This document shows positions 1 to 9,593 of a stretch of DNA of 64,000 nt, in pieces. The position numbers were made by a program, and so were the translations under genes. The notes under the pieces are model-generated. The model saw nothing but the letters and a program-made list of their open reading frames with translations, did not search any database and was not told the DNA's origin. The DNA comes from Fertoeibacter niger (lineage in GTDB: Bacteria > Pseudomonadota > Alphaproteobacteria > Rhodobacterales > Rhodobacteraceae), in contig NZ_WHUT02000001.1 of the NCBI RefSeq assembly GCF_009380135.2, positions 620,001 to 684,000 of the forward strand, in the 5' to 3' direction. Each line of letters opens with the position of its first letter. Positions within the stretch are counted from its first letter, which is position 1.

Positions 1-789
1 GATGACATTCTGGCCAAGGATTTCCCCTACCCCGAGGAAATGAAGGGCAAGGACTATGACGCGCAGATGGAGGGGCTGCAAGTTCAGCTTGCCCGGCTCC
101 AGGCCGATGTGAAGGACACCGGCAAGCGCATCGTGGTGATATTCGAGGGCCGCGATGCGGCGGGCAAGGGCGGCACCATCGCCGCGATGCGCGAGAACAT
201 GAACCCGCGCGTGGCATCCGTGGTGGCGCTGGCCAAACCGTCAGACCGCGAGGCGACGCAATGGTATTTCCAGCGCTATATCGACTGGCTGCCCGCCGCA
301 GGGGAAATCGTGCTGTTCGACCGCAGCTGGTATAACCGCGGCGTGGTGGAACCGGTGTTCGGTTTCTGCACGCCCGCGCAGAAAGAGGCGTTCTTTCATC
401 AGCTTCCCAGTTTTGAGCGCCTGCTGGTGGATGACGGGATCGTGCTGGTGAAGCTGTGGCTGAACGTGGGCCGCGCCGAACAGTTGCGCCGCTTTCTGGC
501 CCGCGAGGCTGACCTGTTGAAGCAATGGAAGCTGAGCTGGATCGACATCGAGGGCCTGAAGAAATGGGATGAGTATTCGGCCGCCATCACCGAAACCCTG
601 ACGCGCAGCCATACCGATCTGGCCCCCTGGACGCTGCTGCGGTCCGACGACAAGAAACGTGCGCGCATCGCCGCGATCCAGACCGTGCTGCACAAGGTCG
701 ATTACAAGGGCAAGGATCCGGCGGTGATCGGCACGGTTGACCCGTTGATCTGCGCGGGGCCCGAATTGTGGCATGACCAGACCGCATGA
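1..789 (+). CDS. ppk2: Polyphosphate kinase 2 (PPK2), 5' end cut by window
   Basis: The reading frame is open from the first base, so the N-terminus lies upstream; the first visible Met codon is at 40. PPK2 enzymes transfer phosphate between polyphosphate and nucleoside di- or monophosphates in the cytosol. Counted from that Met, the Walker A motif GRDAAGKGG is at residues 37-45 and the lid/Walker B motif DRSWYNR at 94-100, both diagnostic of the family. The C-terminal half matches the usual PPK2 layout and ends at a TGA that overlaps the start of the TetR gene, suggesting co-transcription. The family is clear; the direction preferred (ATP or GTP synthesis against polyphosphate synthesis) cannot be read from the sequence. 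Confidence 0.93.
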   Translation, partial: DDILAKDFPYPEEMKGKDYDAQMEGLQVQLARLQADVKDTGKRIVVIFEGRDAAGKGGTIAAMRENMNPRVASVVALAKPSDREATQWYFQRYIDWLPAAGEIVLFDRSWYNRGVVEPVFGFCTPAQKEAFFHQLPSFERLLVDDGIVLVKLWLNVGRAEQLRRFLAREADLLKQWKLSWIDIEGLKKWDEYSAAITETLTRSHTDLAPWTLLRSDDKKRARIAAIQTVLHKVDYKGKDPAVIGTVDPLICAGPELWHDQTA

Positions 790-1400
790 AACGCGGCTAC
801 CACCACGGCAATCTGCGGCAGGCGCTGGTCGAGGCGGCGCTGGCGCTGATCAGCGAAAAGGGGCCGCAGGGGTTCACCCTGTCCGAGGCCGCGAAACTGG
901 CCGAGGTGACACCCGCCGCCGTCTACCGCCACTTCGCAGGCCGCGAGGATCTGATCGCCGAGGTCGCCCGCCAGGGCTATGACATTTTCGCGGCGCTGAT
1001 GGAATATGCCTACAACGACGGCAAACCCTCGGCTTTGGCGGCGTTCGAGGCGACGGGGCGGGCCTACCTTGCCTTCGCCCGCAAATACCCGGGCCATTAC
1101 CCGGCGATGTTCGAAAGCGGGCTGACCTTCAACGCGCATCCCGAACTTGCGCTGGTGGCGGGCAAGGCGCGCGCGGTGCTGGAACGCGCGGCCGAAAAAC
1201 TGTCAGACCACCTGCCCGCCGACCGCAGGCCGCCGCCCACAATGGTGTCAAACCACGTCTGGGCCATGAGTCACGGGGTTGTGGAACTGTTCACCCGGGG
1301 CAATCCGGGGGCCAAAAGCCCCTTCCCGCCCGAGGATCTGCTGGAGGCCGGGATCGGCATCTATCTGCGCGGGCTGGGGCTGATTGCGCCGGACCGGTAG
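786..1400 (+). CDS. TetR/AcrR family transcriptional regulator
   Basis: A 204-residue protein with an N-terminal TetR helix-turn-helix at about residues 10-55 (recognition helix around [10 protein letters not shown], 41-50) followed by an all-helical ligand/dimerisation domain of the WHG/TetR_C type. Its ATG overlaps the ppk2 stop codon in an ATGA, so it is probably translated from the same transcript and may regulate its own operon. No operator could be identified because the promoter lies outside the window. The ligand is unknown. Confidence 0.9.
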   Translation: MKRGYHHGNLRQALVEAALALISEKGPQGFTLSEAAKLAEVTPAAVYRHFAGREDLIAEVARQGYDIFAALMEYAYNDGKPSALAAFEATGRAYLAFARKYPGHYPAMFESGLTFNAHPELALVAGKARAVLERAAEKLSDHLPADRRPPPTMVSNHVWAMSHGVVELFTRGNPGAKSPFPPEDLLEAGIGIYLRGLGLIAPDR

Positions 1401-1420
1401 CGGTGTGCGGGATGCGGGCG

Positions 1421-1472
1421 CCGGGGGTTTCACACCCCCGGACCCCCGTGGGATATTTTGAGACAGAAAATG
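1421..1472 (+). repeat. Intergenic hairpin-plus-tail repeat, copy A
   Basis: An 8-bp stem (1421-1428 with 1434-1441, loop TTCAC) is followed by a C-rich linker, GGGATATTT and the tail GACAGAAAATG. It lies in the convergent gap between the TetR gene and sdaA and is nearly identical to copies D and E (43182-43233, 55748-55799). It may terminate transcription for one or both flanking genes, but the tail has no proper T-run. Confidence 0.75.
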
Positions 1473-1536
1473 AGAAAAGCGCTGTGTTCCGCAAGGCGGC
1501 ACGGCAGCGGACGATCGGGCGGGAAGTTGCGTTCCG

Positions 1537-2916
1537 TCAGCAGTTCGGCACATTCACCGCCAGACCGCCCAGCGAGGTTTCCTTGTATTTCTCGTGCATG
1601 TCGCGGCCCGTTTGCCGCATGGTTTCGATGCAGACATCAAGGCTGACCAGATGCACCCCGTCGCCGCGCAGCGCCAGTGACGCTGCCGATACCGCCTTGA
1701 TCGCGCCCAGCCCGTTGCGCTCGATGCAGGGCACCTGCACCAGACCCTTCACCGGGTCGCAGGTCATGCCCAAATGATGCTCCAGCGCAATTTCGGCGGC
1801 GTTTTCCACCTGTTCCGGCGTGCCGCCCAGCACGGCGGCAAAGCCCGCTGCCGCCATCGCCGCCGCTGATCCCACCTCGGCCTGGCAGCCGCATTCTGCC
1901 CCCGAGATGCTGGCATTGTGCTTGACCAACCCGCCCACCGCCGCCGCCGTCAGCATGAAATCACCCAGCCGGGTGATGGACGCGCCCGGCACATGATCCA
2001 GCCAGTAGCGGATCACCGCAGGCACCACACCCGCCGCGCCATTGGTGGGGGCCGTCACCACCTGGCCACCGGCGGCGTTTTCCTCGTTCACCGCCATGGC
2101 ATAAAGGCTCATCCAGTCGTTGATCACATGCGGCGGGGCCATGTTCATTCCGCGTTCGGCCATCAGCGCGTCATGGATGCCCTTGGCGCGGCGCCGCACC
2201 TTCAGGCCGCCGGGCAGGATGCCATCGCGCGCCATACCCCTGTCGATGCAATCCTTCATCACCTGCCAGATGCGTGCGATGCCCTGATCCAGTTCCGCCG
2301 CCGTGCGGAAGGTCAGTTCATTGGCGCGTTTCATCTGCGCGATGCTGAGGCCCGAGGTGGCGGCCATCGCCAGCATCTGTTCCGCCGTATCAAAGGGATA
2401 GGGCACGCCGGAGGGTGCCTTGGCTTTGCCGCTGCCCGCCTCGGCCAGCTCATCCCCGGTCAGCACGAAGCCGCCGCCGATGGAATAATACGTCTCCTGC
2501 AGGATCACGTCGCCCTGCGCATCGGTGGCGCGCAGGATCATGCCATTGGCATGCTGCGGCAGCGCCGGGCCGAAATCGAACAACAGGTCGCTGCCGGGAT
2601 CGAACCGCAGAGGGCGCAGGCCGGGCGCATGAATGGTCTTGGTGGCGCGGATCGAGGCCAGCGTTTCCTCGGCCTTTTCCGCGTCATATGTGGCGGGTTC
2701 AAACCCGGCCAGCCCCAGGATCGTGGCCCGGTCGGTGGCATGCCCCACGCCGGTAAAGGCCAGCGAGCCGTGCAGCGAGGCGCGCAGCCCATGGGCGTGG
2801 AACGGGCTGGCGCGCAGCCGGTCCAGAAAGCGCGCGGCGGCCACCATCGGCCCCATCGTATGCGATGACGACGGGCCGACCCCCACCTTGAACATGTCGA
2901 AAACCGAAAGGAACAT
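1537..2916 (-). CDS. sdaA: L-serine ammonia-lyase (iron-sulfur L-serine dehydratase)
   Basis: A single-chain SdaA of 459 residues that converts L-serine to pyruvate and ammonia with a [4Fe-4S] cluster. The beta domain begins immediately with [19 protein letters not shown], and the alpha domain carries the cluster cysteines in [12 protein letters not shown] and [17 protein letters not shown]. The start at 2916 is chosen because family members begin MFLSVFD; 19 extra in-frame upstream codons lie inside the gap and the end of the GST gene. The GST stop lies only 7 bp upstream, so both genes likely share a transcript. Confidence 0.95.
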   Translation of the reverse strand: MFLSVFDMFKVGVGPSSSHTMGPMVAAARFLDRLRASPFHAHGLRASLHGSLAFTGVGHATDRATILGLAGFEPATYDAEKAEETLASIRATKTIHAPGLRPLRFDPGSDLLFDFGPALPQHANGMILRATDAQGDVILQETYYSIGGGFVLTGDELAEAGSGKAKAPSGVPYPFDTAEQMLAMAATSGLSIAQMKRANELTFRTAAELDQGIARIWQVMKDCIDRGMARDGILPGGLKVRRRAKGIHDALMAERGMNMAPPHVINDWMSLYAMAVNEENAAGGQVVTAPTNGAAGVVPAVIRYWLDHVPGASITRLGDFMLTAAAVGGLVKHNASISGAECGCQAEVGSAAAMAAAGFAAVLGGTPEQVENAAEIALEHHLGMTCDPVKGLVQVPCIERNGLGAIKAVSAASLALRGDGVHLVSLDVCIETMRQTGRDMHEKYKETSLGGLAVNVPNC

Positions 2917-2923
2917 GCCTACC

Positions 2924-3583
2924 TCACAGCAGCGGTGCGGAGAACGGATGCGGCCCCAGATCCTCGGCGGCACAGGCGCGCTGCGCTGCCGGATGCGCCT
3001 CCAGCGCCAGGGTCAGGGCGTGCAGCGCGGGGTAATCGGCCAGCCGCAGCCAGGCCTGATCGCCCGGAAAGCTCAGCGACCAGCGCAGCAGCGTGCCCAG
3101 ATAGGGCGCGAGGATGGCGGGCGGCGCGAACAGCGCGGGCTCTGATGCCACCGCCTTCTCAAGCAGCCCGAAATGGCGGTGCATGCGTGCGACCAGCAGC
3201 GCGCGGTGGGCGGGTTCGCCTTCGGGCGGCACGAAACGCTCGGGGTAAAAGATTTGCAGCAGATCGGGATGCGCGGTATTGGCGATGAAGAACAACCACT
3301 TGAGCATATGCCCACGCGCCGGATCGCCCGGCTTTGGTGCCAGCGCGGCCTCGGGCAGATTGTCAGCCAGCCACAGCAGTATCGCCCCGGTTTCAAACAA
3401 TGGCCCGTCCGGCGTTTCCAGCACCGGAATCAGCCCCGCCGGGTTCAGCTCACGGTATTCTGGCCGGTCGAGACCGGCATTCGCCCGGTCCACCTGCACG
3501 ATGCGGTAAGGCAGGCCAGAATCCTCCAGCGCGACATGCACGATAAGCGCGGCCGAGTCGGGCGAGGAATGCAGCGTCAGCAT
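2924..3583 (-). CDS. Glutathione S-transferase family protein
   Basis: A 219-residue protein with an N-terminal thioredoxin-fold GST domain (about 1-80, with the glutathione-binding region LNPAGLIPVLETPDG, then ETGAILLWLAD) and an all-helical C-terminal domain. The start at 3583 gives MLTLHSSPDS, the usual beginning of this family; the open frame extends farther upstream without a family match. It is transcribed toward sdaA with a 7-bp gap. The substrate is unknown; a link to serine metabolism is only suggested by the neighbour. Confidence 0.88.
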   Translation of the reverse strand: MLTLHSSPDSAALIVHVALEDSGLPYRIVQVDRANAGLDRPEYRELNPAGLIPVLETPDGPLFETGAILLWLADNLPEAALAPKPGDPARGHMLKWLFFIANTAHPDLLQIFYPERFVPPEGEPAHRALLVARMHRHFGLLEKAVASEPALFAPPAILAPYLGTLLRWSLSFPGDQAWLRLADYPALHALTLALEAHPAAQRACAAEDLGPHPFSAPLL

Positions 3584-3763
3584 GGCGGGCCTTTCGTGGT
3601 TTTTGCCTTTATGCGCCGCATCCTGCACCGGCACTGGGCGGAAAGCGACCCCATGCAGGAATTCGCGGCATCGCGCCGGAAAGGGTTGGGAAACTGCGGC
3701 GCGCATTCACCTTTCATTAAGGGTGGTGCGGCAGGATGGAATGAGAACAAAAAGGGGGTAAAG

Positions 3764-4402
3764 ATGCTGCGAGTGGTGATGATGCTGGGCGTTCTTGCCC
3801 TGGCAGGCCAGGTTCAGCTTGCGGGTTCGGCCATGGCGCAGGACAGGGCCGCGCAGGGCAGCTCCACCCTGTCCGAACGGCTGGCCAAACGCCTGCGCGA
3901 CAACCCGGAGCGGTTCGTGGAAACGGTCACAGGGCTGATCCTGGGCCATGGCACAGGTGGCGGCATCGACGCGGCCGGCATCGACCGCTTCATCGCGGTG
4001 GAACGGGCGGCGGCGCGGGCCAGCGCATTGCGCCGCCTTCTGGCCGCCGATCTGGATGATGACGGCACGGTGACGGCGGAAGAAAGCGCGGTGATCGTCG
4101 CACTGGCAGCCGCACGGCAGCGCGGGCGGCTGCATCTGGGGTTTCAGCGCGCCGATGCCGATGGCAACGGGCGCATCACACCGTCTGAACTGCGCAGAAC
4201 TGCTCAGGCCGCGGCGGAAGCGGCCTTGCCAGAGGCAGAGGCGGCACAATGGCGCAGCCTGCTGGCGCTGGACGCTGACAGCAATGGCAGCCTCACTCTG
4301 TCCGAGGTGAGGGACGCGGCGCAAACCATTCAGGACAATGGCGAAACTGCCAGCGCCATGCGCCGTGCGCGCGGGGCCGGCACCGGGGCGGCGCAGTTGT
4401 GA
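3764..4402 (+). CDS. Exported EF-hand calcium-binding protein
   Basis: A 212-residue protein with a signal peptide (residues 1-25, cleavage likely after AMA). Three canonical EF-hand loops are visible: residues 96-107 (DLDDDGTVTAEE), 131-142 (DADGNGRITPSE) and 170-181 (DADSNGSLTLSE). It is therefore probably a periplasmic calcium sensor or buffer. The ATG at 3764 follows an AAAGGGGGTAA ribosome-binding region; the frame is open farther upstream but that part overlaps the GST gene antisense. Divergent from the GST gene, convergent with the potA-like gene. Its partner is unknown. Confidence 0.88.
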   Translation: MLRVVMMLGVLALAGQVQLAGSAMAQDRAAQGSSTLSERLAKRLRDNPERFVETVTGLILGHGTGGGIDAAGIDRFIAVERAAARASALRRLLAADLDDDGTVTAEESAVIVALAAARQRGRLHLGFQRADADGNGRITPSELRRTAQAAAEAALPEAEAAQWRSLLALDADSNGSLTLSEVRDAAQTIQDNGETASAMRRARGAGTGAAQL

Positions 4403-4416
4403 CGCGGCCCGCTTGC

Positions 4417-5541
4417 CTACCGGAACAGCACGAGCGCGCCAGGCGACCAGGCAATACGCGTGCGGGTGCCGATATCGAGCACAGGGCGGCCAAAGACATT
4501 GCGCATCGAGATGCGGGTGGCGCTGTCCATCCCGTCCAGCTTCACGTCGTAATAGGTCATGTCGCCGTAATAGACGACCTCCTCGATGGTCGCCATGGTC
4601 TCGCGGTCGGTCGCCTGCTGGCCGTCAAACAGGATCGTCAGCGTTTCGGGGCGGAAACCCACCATCGCCTCGCCGCCTGTCGCGGCACCGGGCGCCTGAT
4701 CTGCGGCCAGCGTCACGCGGCCAAAGCCTTTGGCCTCCACCTCGATCTGCCCGTCCGATTCCGACAGGATGCTGGCGGGCAGGAAATTCATCGTGCCGAT
4801 GAAATCCGCCACTTTCTTGGAGTTTGGCCTGCGATAGAGCGTCTCGGGATCGGCCAGTTGGGCAATCTCGCCTTCAAACATGACGGCGATCCGGTCAGAC
4901 ATCACCAGCGCCTCTTCCTGGTCATGGGTGACCAGGATGAAGGTGATGCCGACCTGCCGCTGCAACCGGATCAATTCAACCTGCATCTGTTCGCGCATCT
5001 TCTTGTCCAGCGCCGACAGGGGTTCGTCCAGCAGCAGCACCTTGGGCTTCAGGATCAGCGCCCGCGCCAGTGCCACCCGCTGCCGTTGCCCGCCCGACAA
5101 TGCATGCGCGGCCCGCGCGCCATAGCCCTTCAGCCCCACCATTTCCAGCGCCTCGGCCACGCGGGCGGCCAGCGCCTCTTTGCTCAGCCCCTCGCGGCGC
5201 AGGCCAAAGCCCACGTTCTGTTCCACCGTCAGATGCGGGAAGATGGCGTAGCTTTGGAACACCATGTTGGTCGGCCGCTTGTTGGCAGGCACAGCCGCCA
5301 CATCCTTGCCGTCAATCAGCACCACGCCCGAAGAAATGCCCTCAAACCCCGCGATGGTCCGCAGCAATGTGGTCTTGCCGCAGCCAGAGGGGCCCAGCAG
5401 CGAAAAGAACTCACCCGCCCGAATCGTGGCGGTAATGCCGCGCAACGCGTGATAATCGCCATAGTATTTGTGCACATCGCGGAATTCGATCATCGTCTGG
5501 GCCGGGCGCGCGCCCGGTGCCGCCATGGGTTTCACGCTCAC
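4417..5541 (-). CDS. potA: ABC transporter ATP-binding protein, PotA type
   Basis: A 374-residue ATPase of the spermidine/putrescine (PotA/CysA) group. Walker A GPSGCGKTT at residues 50-58, Q-loop FQSYAIFPHLT near 95-104, signature LSGGQ 148-152, Walker B VLLLDEP 168-174, and a C-terminal TOBE domain from about 260. The start is GTG at 5541, overlapping the upstream permease stop (GTGA), with a good GGAGG upstream. Last gene of a three-gene importer operon (potB-potC-potA order). The substrate may be a polyamine or another small cation; no binding-protein gene is next to it, so the specificity is inferred only from subfamily. Confidence 0.9.
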   Translation of the reverse strand: MSVKPMAAPGARPAQTMIEFRDVHKYYGDYHALRGITATIRAGEFFSLLGPSGCGKTTLLRTIAGFEGISSGVVLIDGKDVAAVPANKRPTNMVFQSYAIFPHLTVEQNVGFGLRREGLSKEALAARVAEALEMVGLKGYGARAAHALSGGQRQRVALARALILKPKVLLLDEPLSALDKKMREQMQVELIRLQRQVGITFILVTHDQEEALVMSDRIAVMFEGEIAQLADPETLYRRPNSKKVADFIGTMNFLPASILSESDGQIEVEAKGFGRVTLAADQAPGAATGGEAMVGFRPETLTILFDGQQATDRETMATIEEVVYYGDMTYYDVKLDGMDSATRISMRNVFGRPVLDIGTRTRIAWSPGALVLFR

Positions 5542-6344
5542 AGGAAGCCTCCGGTATCCTTGGTGCCAGACCGGGCGAGACCCCGGCGGCGGAAAAACTC
5601 AGCAATGGAGAGTAGCACGATCGAAAGCAGCACCAGAATGGTCCCCAGCGCCATTATTGACGGCACCTTGGCCGGAAAGCGGAACTGGCCAAAGATGTAA
5701 ACCGACAGGGTGGTCTGGTTGCCGCCCAGGAAGAAGGCGATGATGAATTCGTCCAGGCTGATGGTGAAGGAAATCAGCAGGCTGGAAACGATGCCCGGCA
5801 TCACCAGCGGCAGGATGATCAGCCGGAACGTGGACAGCGGCGTTTCACCCAGATCATAGGCGGCCTCTTCCAGCGATTTGTCGAGGCTTTGAAAGGCGGA
5901 GGACAGGATGGCTACGGCAAACGGGGTGCAGATCAGCACATGGCCCAGGATGATCGTGAAGATCGACAGGTTCACACCCATCGCCAGCAACACGATCAAG
6001 AGCGCCATGGCCACGATCATCTCGGGCAGGACCAGCGGCAGCATCACCAGCCCCATGATGCCCGCCTTGTAGGGAAAGTTGAACCGGGTGGAGGCGCGGG
6101 CGGCAAAGACGCCAAAGGTGGTGGCCAGAATGGCGGCGGAACTGGCCACGATCAGGCTGTTCTTCAGCGCATTGTGCAACTGCGTGTCGGCCCACATCTC
6201 GGCAAACCATGCGGTCGTGAAGCCCGACAGCGGAAAGGCGATGACCTTGCTGTCGTTGAAGGCGAACAGCGGCAGAAGCAGGATCGGCGCGTAAAGGAAC
6301 ACGAGGTAGAGGATGGTGTAAAGGCGCAGGCCGGAGAATTTCAT
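5538..6344 (-). CDS. potC: ABC transporter permease, PotC type
   Basis: A 268-residue inner-membrane permease with about six hydrophobic segments and the binding-protein-dependent transport (EAA) loop around YDLGETPLSTFRLIILPL, characteristic of PotC. The ATG overlaps the stop of the upstream permease (ATGA), and its own stop overlaps the GTG of the ATPase, so the three genes are translationally coupled. Forms a heterodimeric channel with the preceding permease. Confidence 0.9.
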   Translation of the reverse strand: MKFSGLRLYTILYLVFLYAPILLLPLFAFNDSKVIAFPLSGFTTAWFAEMWADTQLHNALKNSLIVASSAAILATTFGVFAARASTRFNFPYKAGIMGLVMLPLVLPEMIVAMALLIVLLAMGVNLSIFTIILGHVLICTPFAVAILSSAFQSLDKSLEEAAYDLGETPLSTFRLIILPLVMPGIVSSLLISFTISLDEFIIAFFLGGNQTTLSVYIFGQFRFPAKVPSIMALGTILVLLSIVLLSIAEFFRRRGLARSGTKDTGGFL

Positions 6345-7228
6345 TTCGTCCCCCCCAGAAAGCGGCGGTTGAGAAAGACGAAGATCAGGCTCACCACCGT
6401 GACGATCAGCATGGCTGACACGGCGATGGCCGAACCAAGGGGCTTGTTGTCACGCACAAGCATCAGGTTTTCGATCATGTTGGCGATCATCGGTATCTTG
6501 CCGCCGCCGATCAGGTTGGGGGTCACATAATCGCCGATCACCGGGATGAACACGATCAGAACCGCAGCCACCACCCCCGCCATCGACAAGGGCAGCGTGA
6601 CGCGCCAGAAGGTCATCAACCGGCTTTCGCCCAGATCCTGCCCGGCTTCAAGCAGCGAGCGGTCGATCTTTTCCATCGCCACGAAAATCGGCAGGATGGC
6701 GAATGGCGCATAGGCATGGGCCAGCGTCACCACAAAGGCCTGGATGTTGTAGTTGATCCATGTCAACGGCTCGTCAATCACGCCGATGCTCATCAGCGCC
6801 GAATTGACCACGCCGTTGTAGCCCAGGATCACCTTCCACAGGAAAACACGGATCAGATAGCTGGTCCAGAACGGGATGGTGATCAGGAAAAGCCAGAGGG
6901 ATTTGCGTGACGGATCAACGTGAAAGCTGACGAAATACGCCACCGGATAGGCCAGCAGCACCGTCACCAGCGTGACGGCCATCGACACCGACAATGACCG
7001 GATCATGACCGAACGGTAAATCGGGCTGGACCAGGTCTCAACGTAATTGTCAAAGGTAAAGGCCGGGATCACCGTCAGATAACCGTCGCGGAAGACGGAG
7101 TAGAGGATGATCATCGCCAGCGGCGCCGCCAACAGCAGGATCGCATAGGCCGCCGTGGGACTGACCAGCAGATAGCCGCTTGCCGCCTCGGACCGCCTGA
7201 AGCGCCCCCACCGCGTTTCCTGTGCCAT
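6341..7228 (-). CDS. potB: ABC transporter permease, PotB type
   Basis: A 295-residue permease with an N-terminal cytoplasmic stretch, about six membrane segments and an EAA loop around QDLGESRLMTFWRVTLPLSM. First gene of the potB-potC-potA operon; ATG at 7228 preceded by AGGGGGCACC. The 228-bp upstream gap is the only room for the operon promoter; it holds two GTTGCAC repeats 23 bp apart (7239-7245, 7262-7268) of unknown meaning. Confidence 0.9.
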   Translation of the reverse strand: MAQETRWGRFRRSEAASGYLLVSPTAAYAILLLAAPLAMIILYSVFRDGYLTVIPAFTFDNYVETWSSPIYRSVMIRSLSVSMAVTLVTVLLAYPVAYFVSFHVDPSRKSLWLFLITIPFWTSYLIRVFLWKVILGYNGVVNSALMSIGVIDEPLTWINYNIQAFVVTLAHAYAPFAILPIFVAMEKIDRSLLEAGQDLGESRLMTFWRVTLPLSMAGVVAAVLIVFIPVIGDYVTPNLIGGGKIPMIANMIENLMLVRDNKPLGSAIAVSAMLIVTVVSLIFVFLNRRFLGGTK

Positions 7229-7456
7229 GGTGCCCCCTGTTGCACGCCCTTTGATGATTTAGTTGCACAGGTCTTCGGGCAAGGAAAGGGGGTCGCGGCG
7301 TGGAAGACCGTGATGCGCCTCAGGCTTGTGCAGATGCGGCAAGGCCCACACGGTGCTGTAACCTGCCCGTCACAACCCAGGTTTTCATGGGCTTTTCAGC
7401 AGGTTACACCAGAAATCGCAAGTTGCTGAACAGCACGGCAATCGCACCGCCACGGT

Positions 7457-7720
7457 TCAGCCCGCCACACGTTCAATCGCGATTGCCCGTTTTTTCAGCT
7501 CGTCATAAAGCGTGGGCACCACCCGCAGCGATCCTACCGCCACGCGCAGCGCATCCGACAGACGCGCCTCGCTGACCGCGGCAGCCCCGGCGACACGCCA
7601 GACCATGCGGCGGGTCACGCCGTCATCATAGACAATTTCGGTGTGTCCGTCCCGCGCAACGCGCAGGCCCAGAAAGTCCGCACCCCCGTGCGGGGCGTGA
7701 AAGGTGGCCTGATGTCCCAT
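7457..7720 (-). CDS. Hypothetical protein, 87 aa
   Basis: I do not recognise this protein. It has no signal peptide or membrane segment; the first half looks like a small beta-rich fold (TEIVYDDGVTRRMVWRV) and the second half is helical with a basic end. The start at 7720 is preceded by AAAAGAGACCC on the coding strand. It stands alone between the potB operon and the MocR gene, all on the same strand. A longer in-frame start at 7783 is possible but has no ribosome-binding signal. Confidence 0.55.
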   Translation of the reverse strand: MGHQATFHAPHGGADFLGLRVARDGHTEIVYDDGVTRRMVWRVAGAAAVSEARLSDALRVAVGSLRVVPTLYDELKKRAIAIERVAG

Positions 7721-7848
7721 TTTGGGTCTCTTTTTTATAACTGCTCTAAAATAAGCGTGCCATTCCGGCCCCTCGGTCGTCAATCCTGCGCGCCCCGCCT
7801 TGTCACAATTGTGCGTGAACGGGTCAGGCGGGCCACAGTGCCCCCTGA

Positions 7849-9252
7849 TCAGACGGCCAGCTCTGCCGGTGGACGCGCCAGCAGCCGGGCCAGCCGCAAC
7901 AGGGCCGCCTCCAGCTGTGCGCGCGGGATGCCACCGGCAATCGCCAGCCGCACCGCATTCGGTGACCGCCCATGCACCAGCGCATATTCATCGGCTGAAC
8001 GCACCAGCACGCCCTCGGCCTCGGCCATGCGGGCGAATGTGCTGACCCGCCAGCCCGAAGGCAGCCGCAGCCAGACAAAGGGCAGGCCCGGTTGCCAGCC
8101 CAGATCATGCGCGCCCAGGCAATTGACGATCAGTTGCAACCGGTCGGCAAATTCGGCCTGCACCTTGCGGCGCAGATCGGCAGCCACGCCGCTGGTCAAG
8201 AGGTCAAGACACAGGTCAGACACCGGGCGCGGCAGGGCGAAATAGCTGTGCTGCGCCGTCAGCCGCCCGGTGTGGCCCATGCCCGACGGGCAGATGATGT
8301 AGCCGAACCGCAGCGCGGCGGAAATGGATTTGGAAAAGCTGCCGACATACCAGGTGCGTTCGGGGGCCAGCGCGCGAATGGCGGGGGCGCTGCTTTCGGC
8401 GATGGAATAGCAATCATCCTCCAGCACTTGCAGGTCGTGGTGCTGGGCGATAGCGGCGATTTCGGCGCGGCGGGCCTCGGGCATGCGGGCGGCGGTGGGG
8501 TTCTGCGCCTCGGTCGTCAGGCACAAGACCTGGGGGCCGTGGCGGCGGCAGGCGGCCTCCAGCGCGTCGGGGCGCAGGCCGTGCTGGTCAAGCTCCACCC
8601 CCACCACCTCGGCGCGCGACAGCCGGGCGGCATGGCGGAACCCCGGATAGGCCAGATCCTCGGTCAGCACCACGGGGCGCTCGCCGCGCAGGCAGCATTG
8701 AAAGATCAGGCCGACGGCGCTTTGCCCGCCCAGTGTCAGCGCCACGTCATCGGCGGTAGCAGGCCCCAGCACCCGGTCGGCCAGCCAATCGCAAATGGCG
8801 GCGCGCAGCGGGGCTTCGGCGCGCTGGCTGGGGTAATCGACACAATCCGGGGCCATGGCATCGGCCATCCGGCGCAGGGACGCCGCAAGGGCCGCGCCCT
8901 GCCCCACATCAGGCAATTGCGGCGAGCGCAAATCGACAAGCCCGGTCACAAGCCCCGGATCGCGTTCAGTAAACAGCGATTGCGTGGGGCCAAGGCGCGG
9001 GGCGGCGGCAGCCACGAAAGTGCCGCGCCCCACGGTGGCGGCCAGCAGCCCCTCTTGCGTGGCCAGCTGATAGGCGCGCGAGACGGTGCCCGGCGTCGCC
9101 CCGATCTTCCAGGCCAGATCGCGCACGGTGGGCAATTGTGCGCCTTGTGCCAATGCGCCGCTGCGGATCGCCTCGCGCAGCGCCCGGCTGAGCGCGAGGT
9201 ATTTCGGCCCGGGGAATTGTGTGAGGTCTGGCGCCCAAATTGTATCTGTCAC
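7849..9252 (-). CDS. MocR/PdxR-type regulator (GntR wHTH fused to aminotransferase fold)
   Basis: A 467-residue protein with an N-terminal GntR winged helix (about 13-80, LPTVRDLAWKIGATPGTVSRAY) and a class I aminotransferase-like domain from about 110. The PLP lysine is present in GSFSKSIS (K308), and NPTAARM near 251 is the substrate-carboxylate region, so it should bind PLP. The start is GTG at 9252 with AGAGGAAC upstream; the nearest ATG is out of frame. Divergent from the DUF1127 gene across an 88-bp gap containing TTGTATC repeats that are its likely operator. Target and ligand are unknown. Confidence 0.9.
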   Translation of the reverse strand: MTDTIWAPDLTQFPGPKYLALSRALREAIRSGALAQGAQLPTVRDLAWKIGATPGTVSRAYQLATQEGLLAATVGRGTFVAAAAPRLGPTQSLFTERDPGLVTGLVDLRSPQLPDVGQGAALAASLRRMADAMAPDCVDYPSQRAEAPLRAAICDWLADRVLGPATADDVALTLGGQSAVGLIFQCCLRGERPVVLTEDLAYPGFRHAARLSRAEVVGVELDQHGLRPDALEAACRRHGPQVLCLTTEAQNPTAARMPEARRAEIAAIAQHHDLQVLEDDCYSIAESSAPAIRALAPERTWYVGSFSKSISAALRFGYIICPSGMGHTGRLTAQHSYFALPRPVSDLCLDLLTSGVAADLRRKVQAEFADRLQLIVNCLGAHDLGWQPGLPFVWLRLPSGWRVSTFARMAEAEGVLVRSADEYALVHGRSPNAVRLAIAGGIPRAQLEAALLRLARLLARPPAELAV

Positions 9253-9326
9253 AATGTTCCTCTGGTGGCATGCGGCGGCATATTGTATCTTTTCCCTATC
9301 CGAAAATCAGGATTGTATCAATACAA
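9240..9326. promoter_or_regulatory. TTGTATC operator array between MocR gene and DUF1127 gene
   Basis: TTGTATC occurs three times on the plus strand: 9240-9246 (just inside the MocR coding start), 9283-9289 and 9313-9319. The third forms a perfect inverted repeat, TTGTATCAATACAA (9313-9326), 15 bp before the DUF1127 start. Spacings of 43 and 30 bp are near whole helical turns. MocR-family regulators generally bind direct and inverted repeats in the divergent gap beside their own gene, so this is the probable binding region. Confidence 0.65.
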
Positions 9327-9340
9327 AAATCAGGTGTCCC

Positions 9341-9568
9341 ATGTCACGCTCTCTGCCACTGTCGCCGTTGACCTCTCTTGCCGCACATCACCCGCTGCCG
9401 CCCTTCGCGCGCGTGGCGTTCAATGTGGCTTTGGTCATCCTGGCCTGGGAAGAGCGCCGACAGAGCCGCCGGCATCTTGCCAGGCTGGATAAGCATATGT
9501 TGCGCGACATCGGCATGACGCTGCGCGAGGCCGAGGACGAGGTGGCCAAACCCTTCTGGCGTGGCTGA
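9341..9568 (+). CDS. DUF1127 family small protein
   Basis: A 75-residue protein whose C-terminal half carries the DUF1127 (YjiS-like) signature: RRHLARLDKHMLRDIGMTLREAEDE, a helical, Arg/Leu-rich segment. Proteins of this family in alphaproteobacteria have been linked to RNA turnover and phosphate/carbon homeostasis. The ATG at 9341 lies 14 bp after the TTGTATCAATACAA palindrome, which implies control by the divergent MocR protein. A strong terminator follows at 9594. Confidence 0.85.
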   Translation: MSRSLPLSPLTSLAAHHPLPPFARVAFNVALVILAWEERRQSRRHLARLDKHMLRDIGMTLREAEDEVAKPFWRG

Positions 9569-9593
9569 GGCCCGCTGTTGATACTCCCCACTG

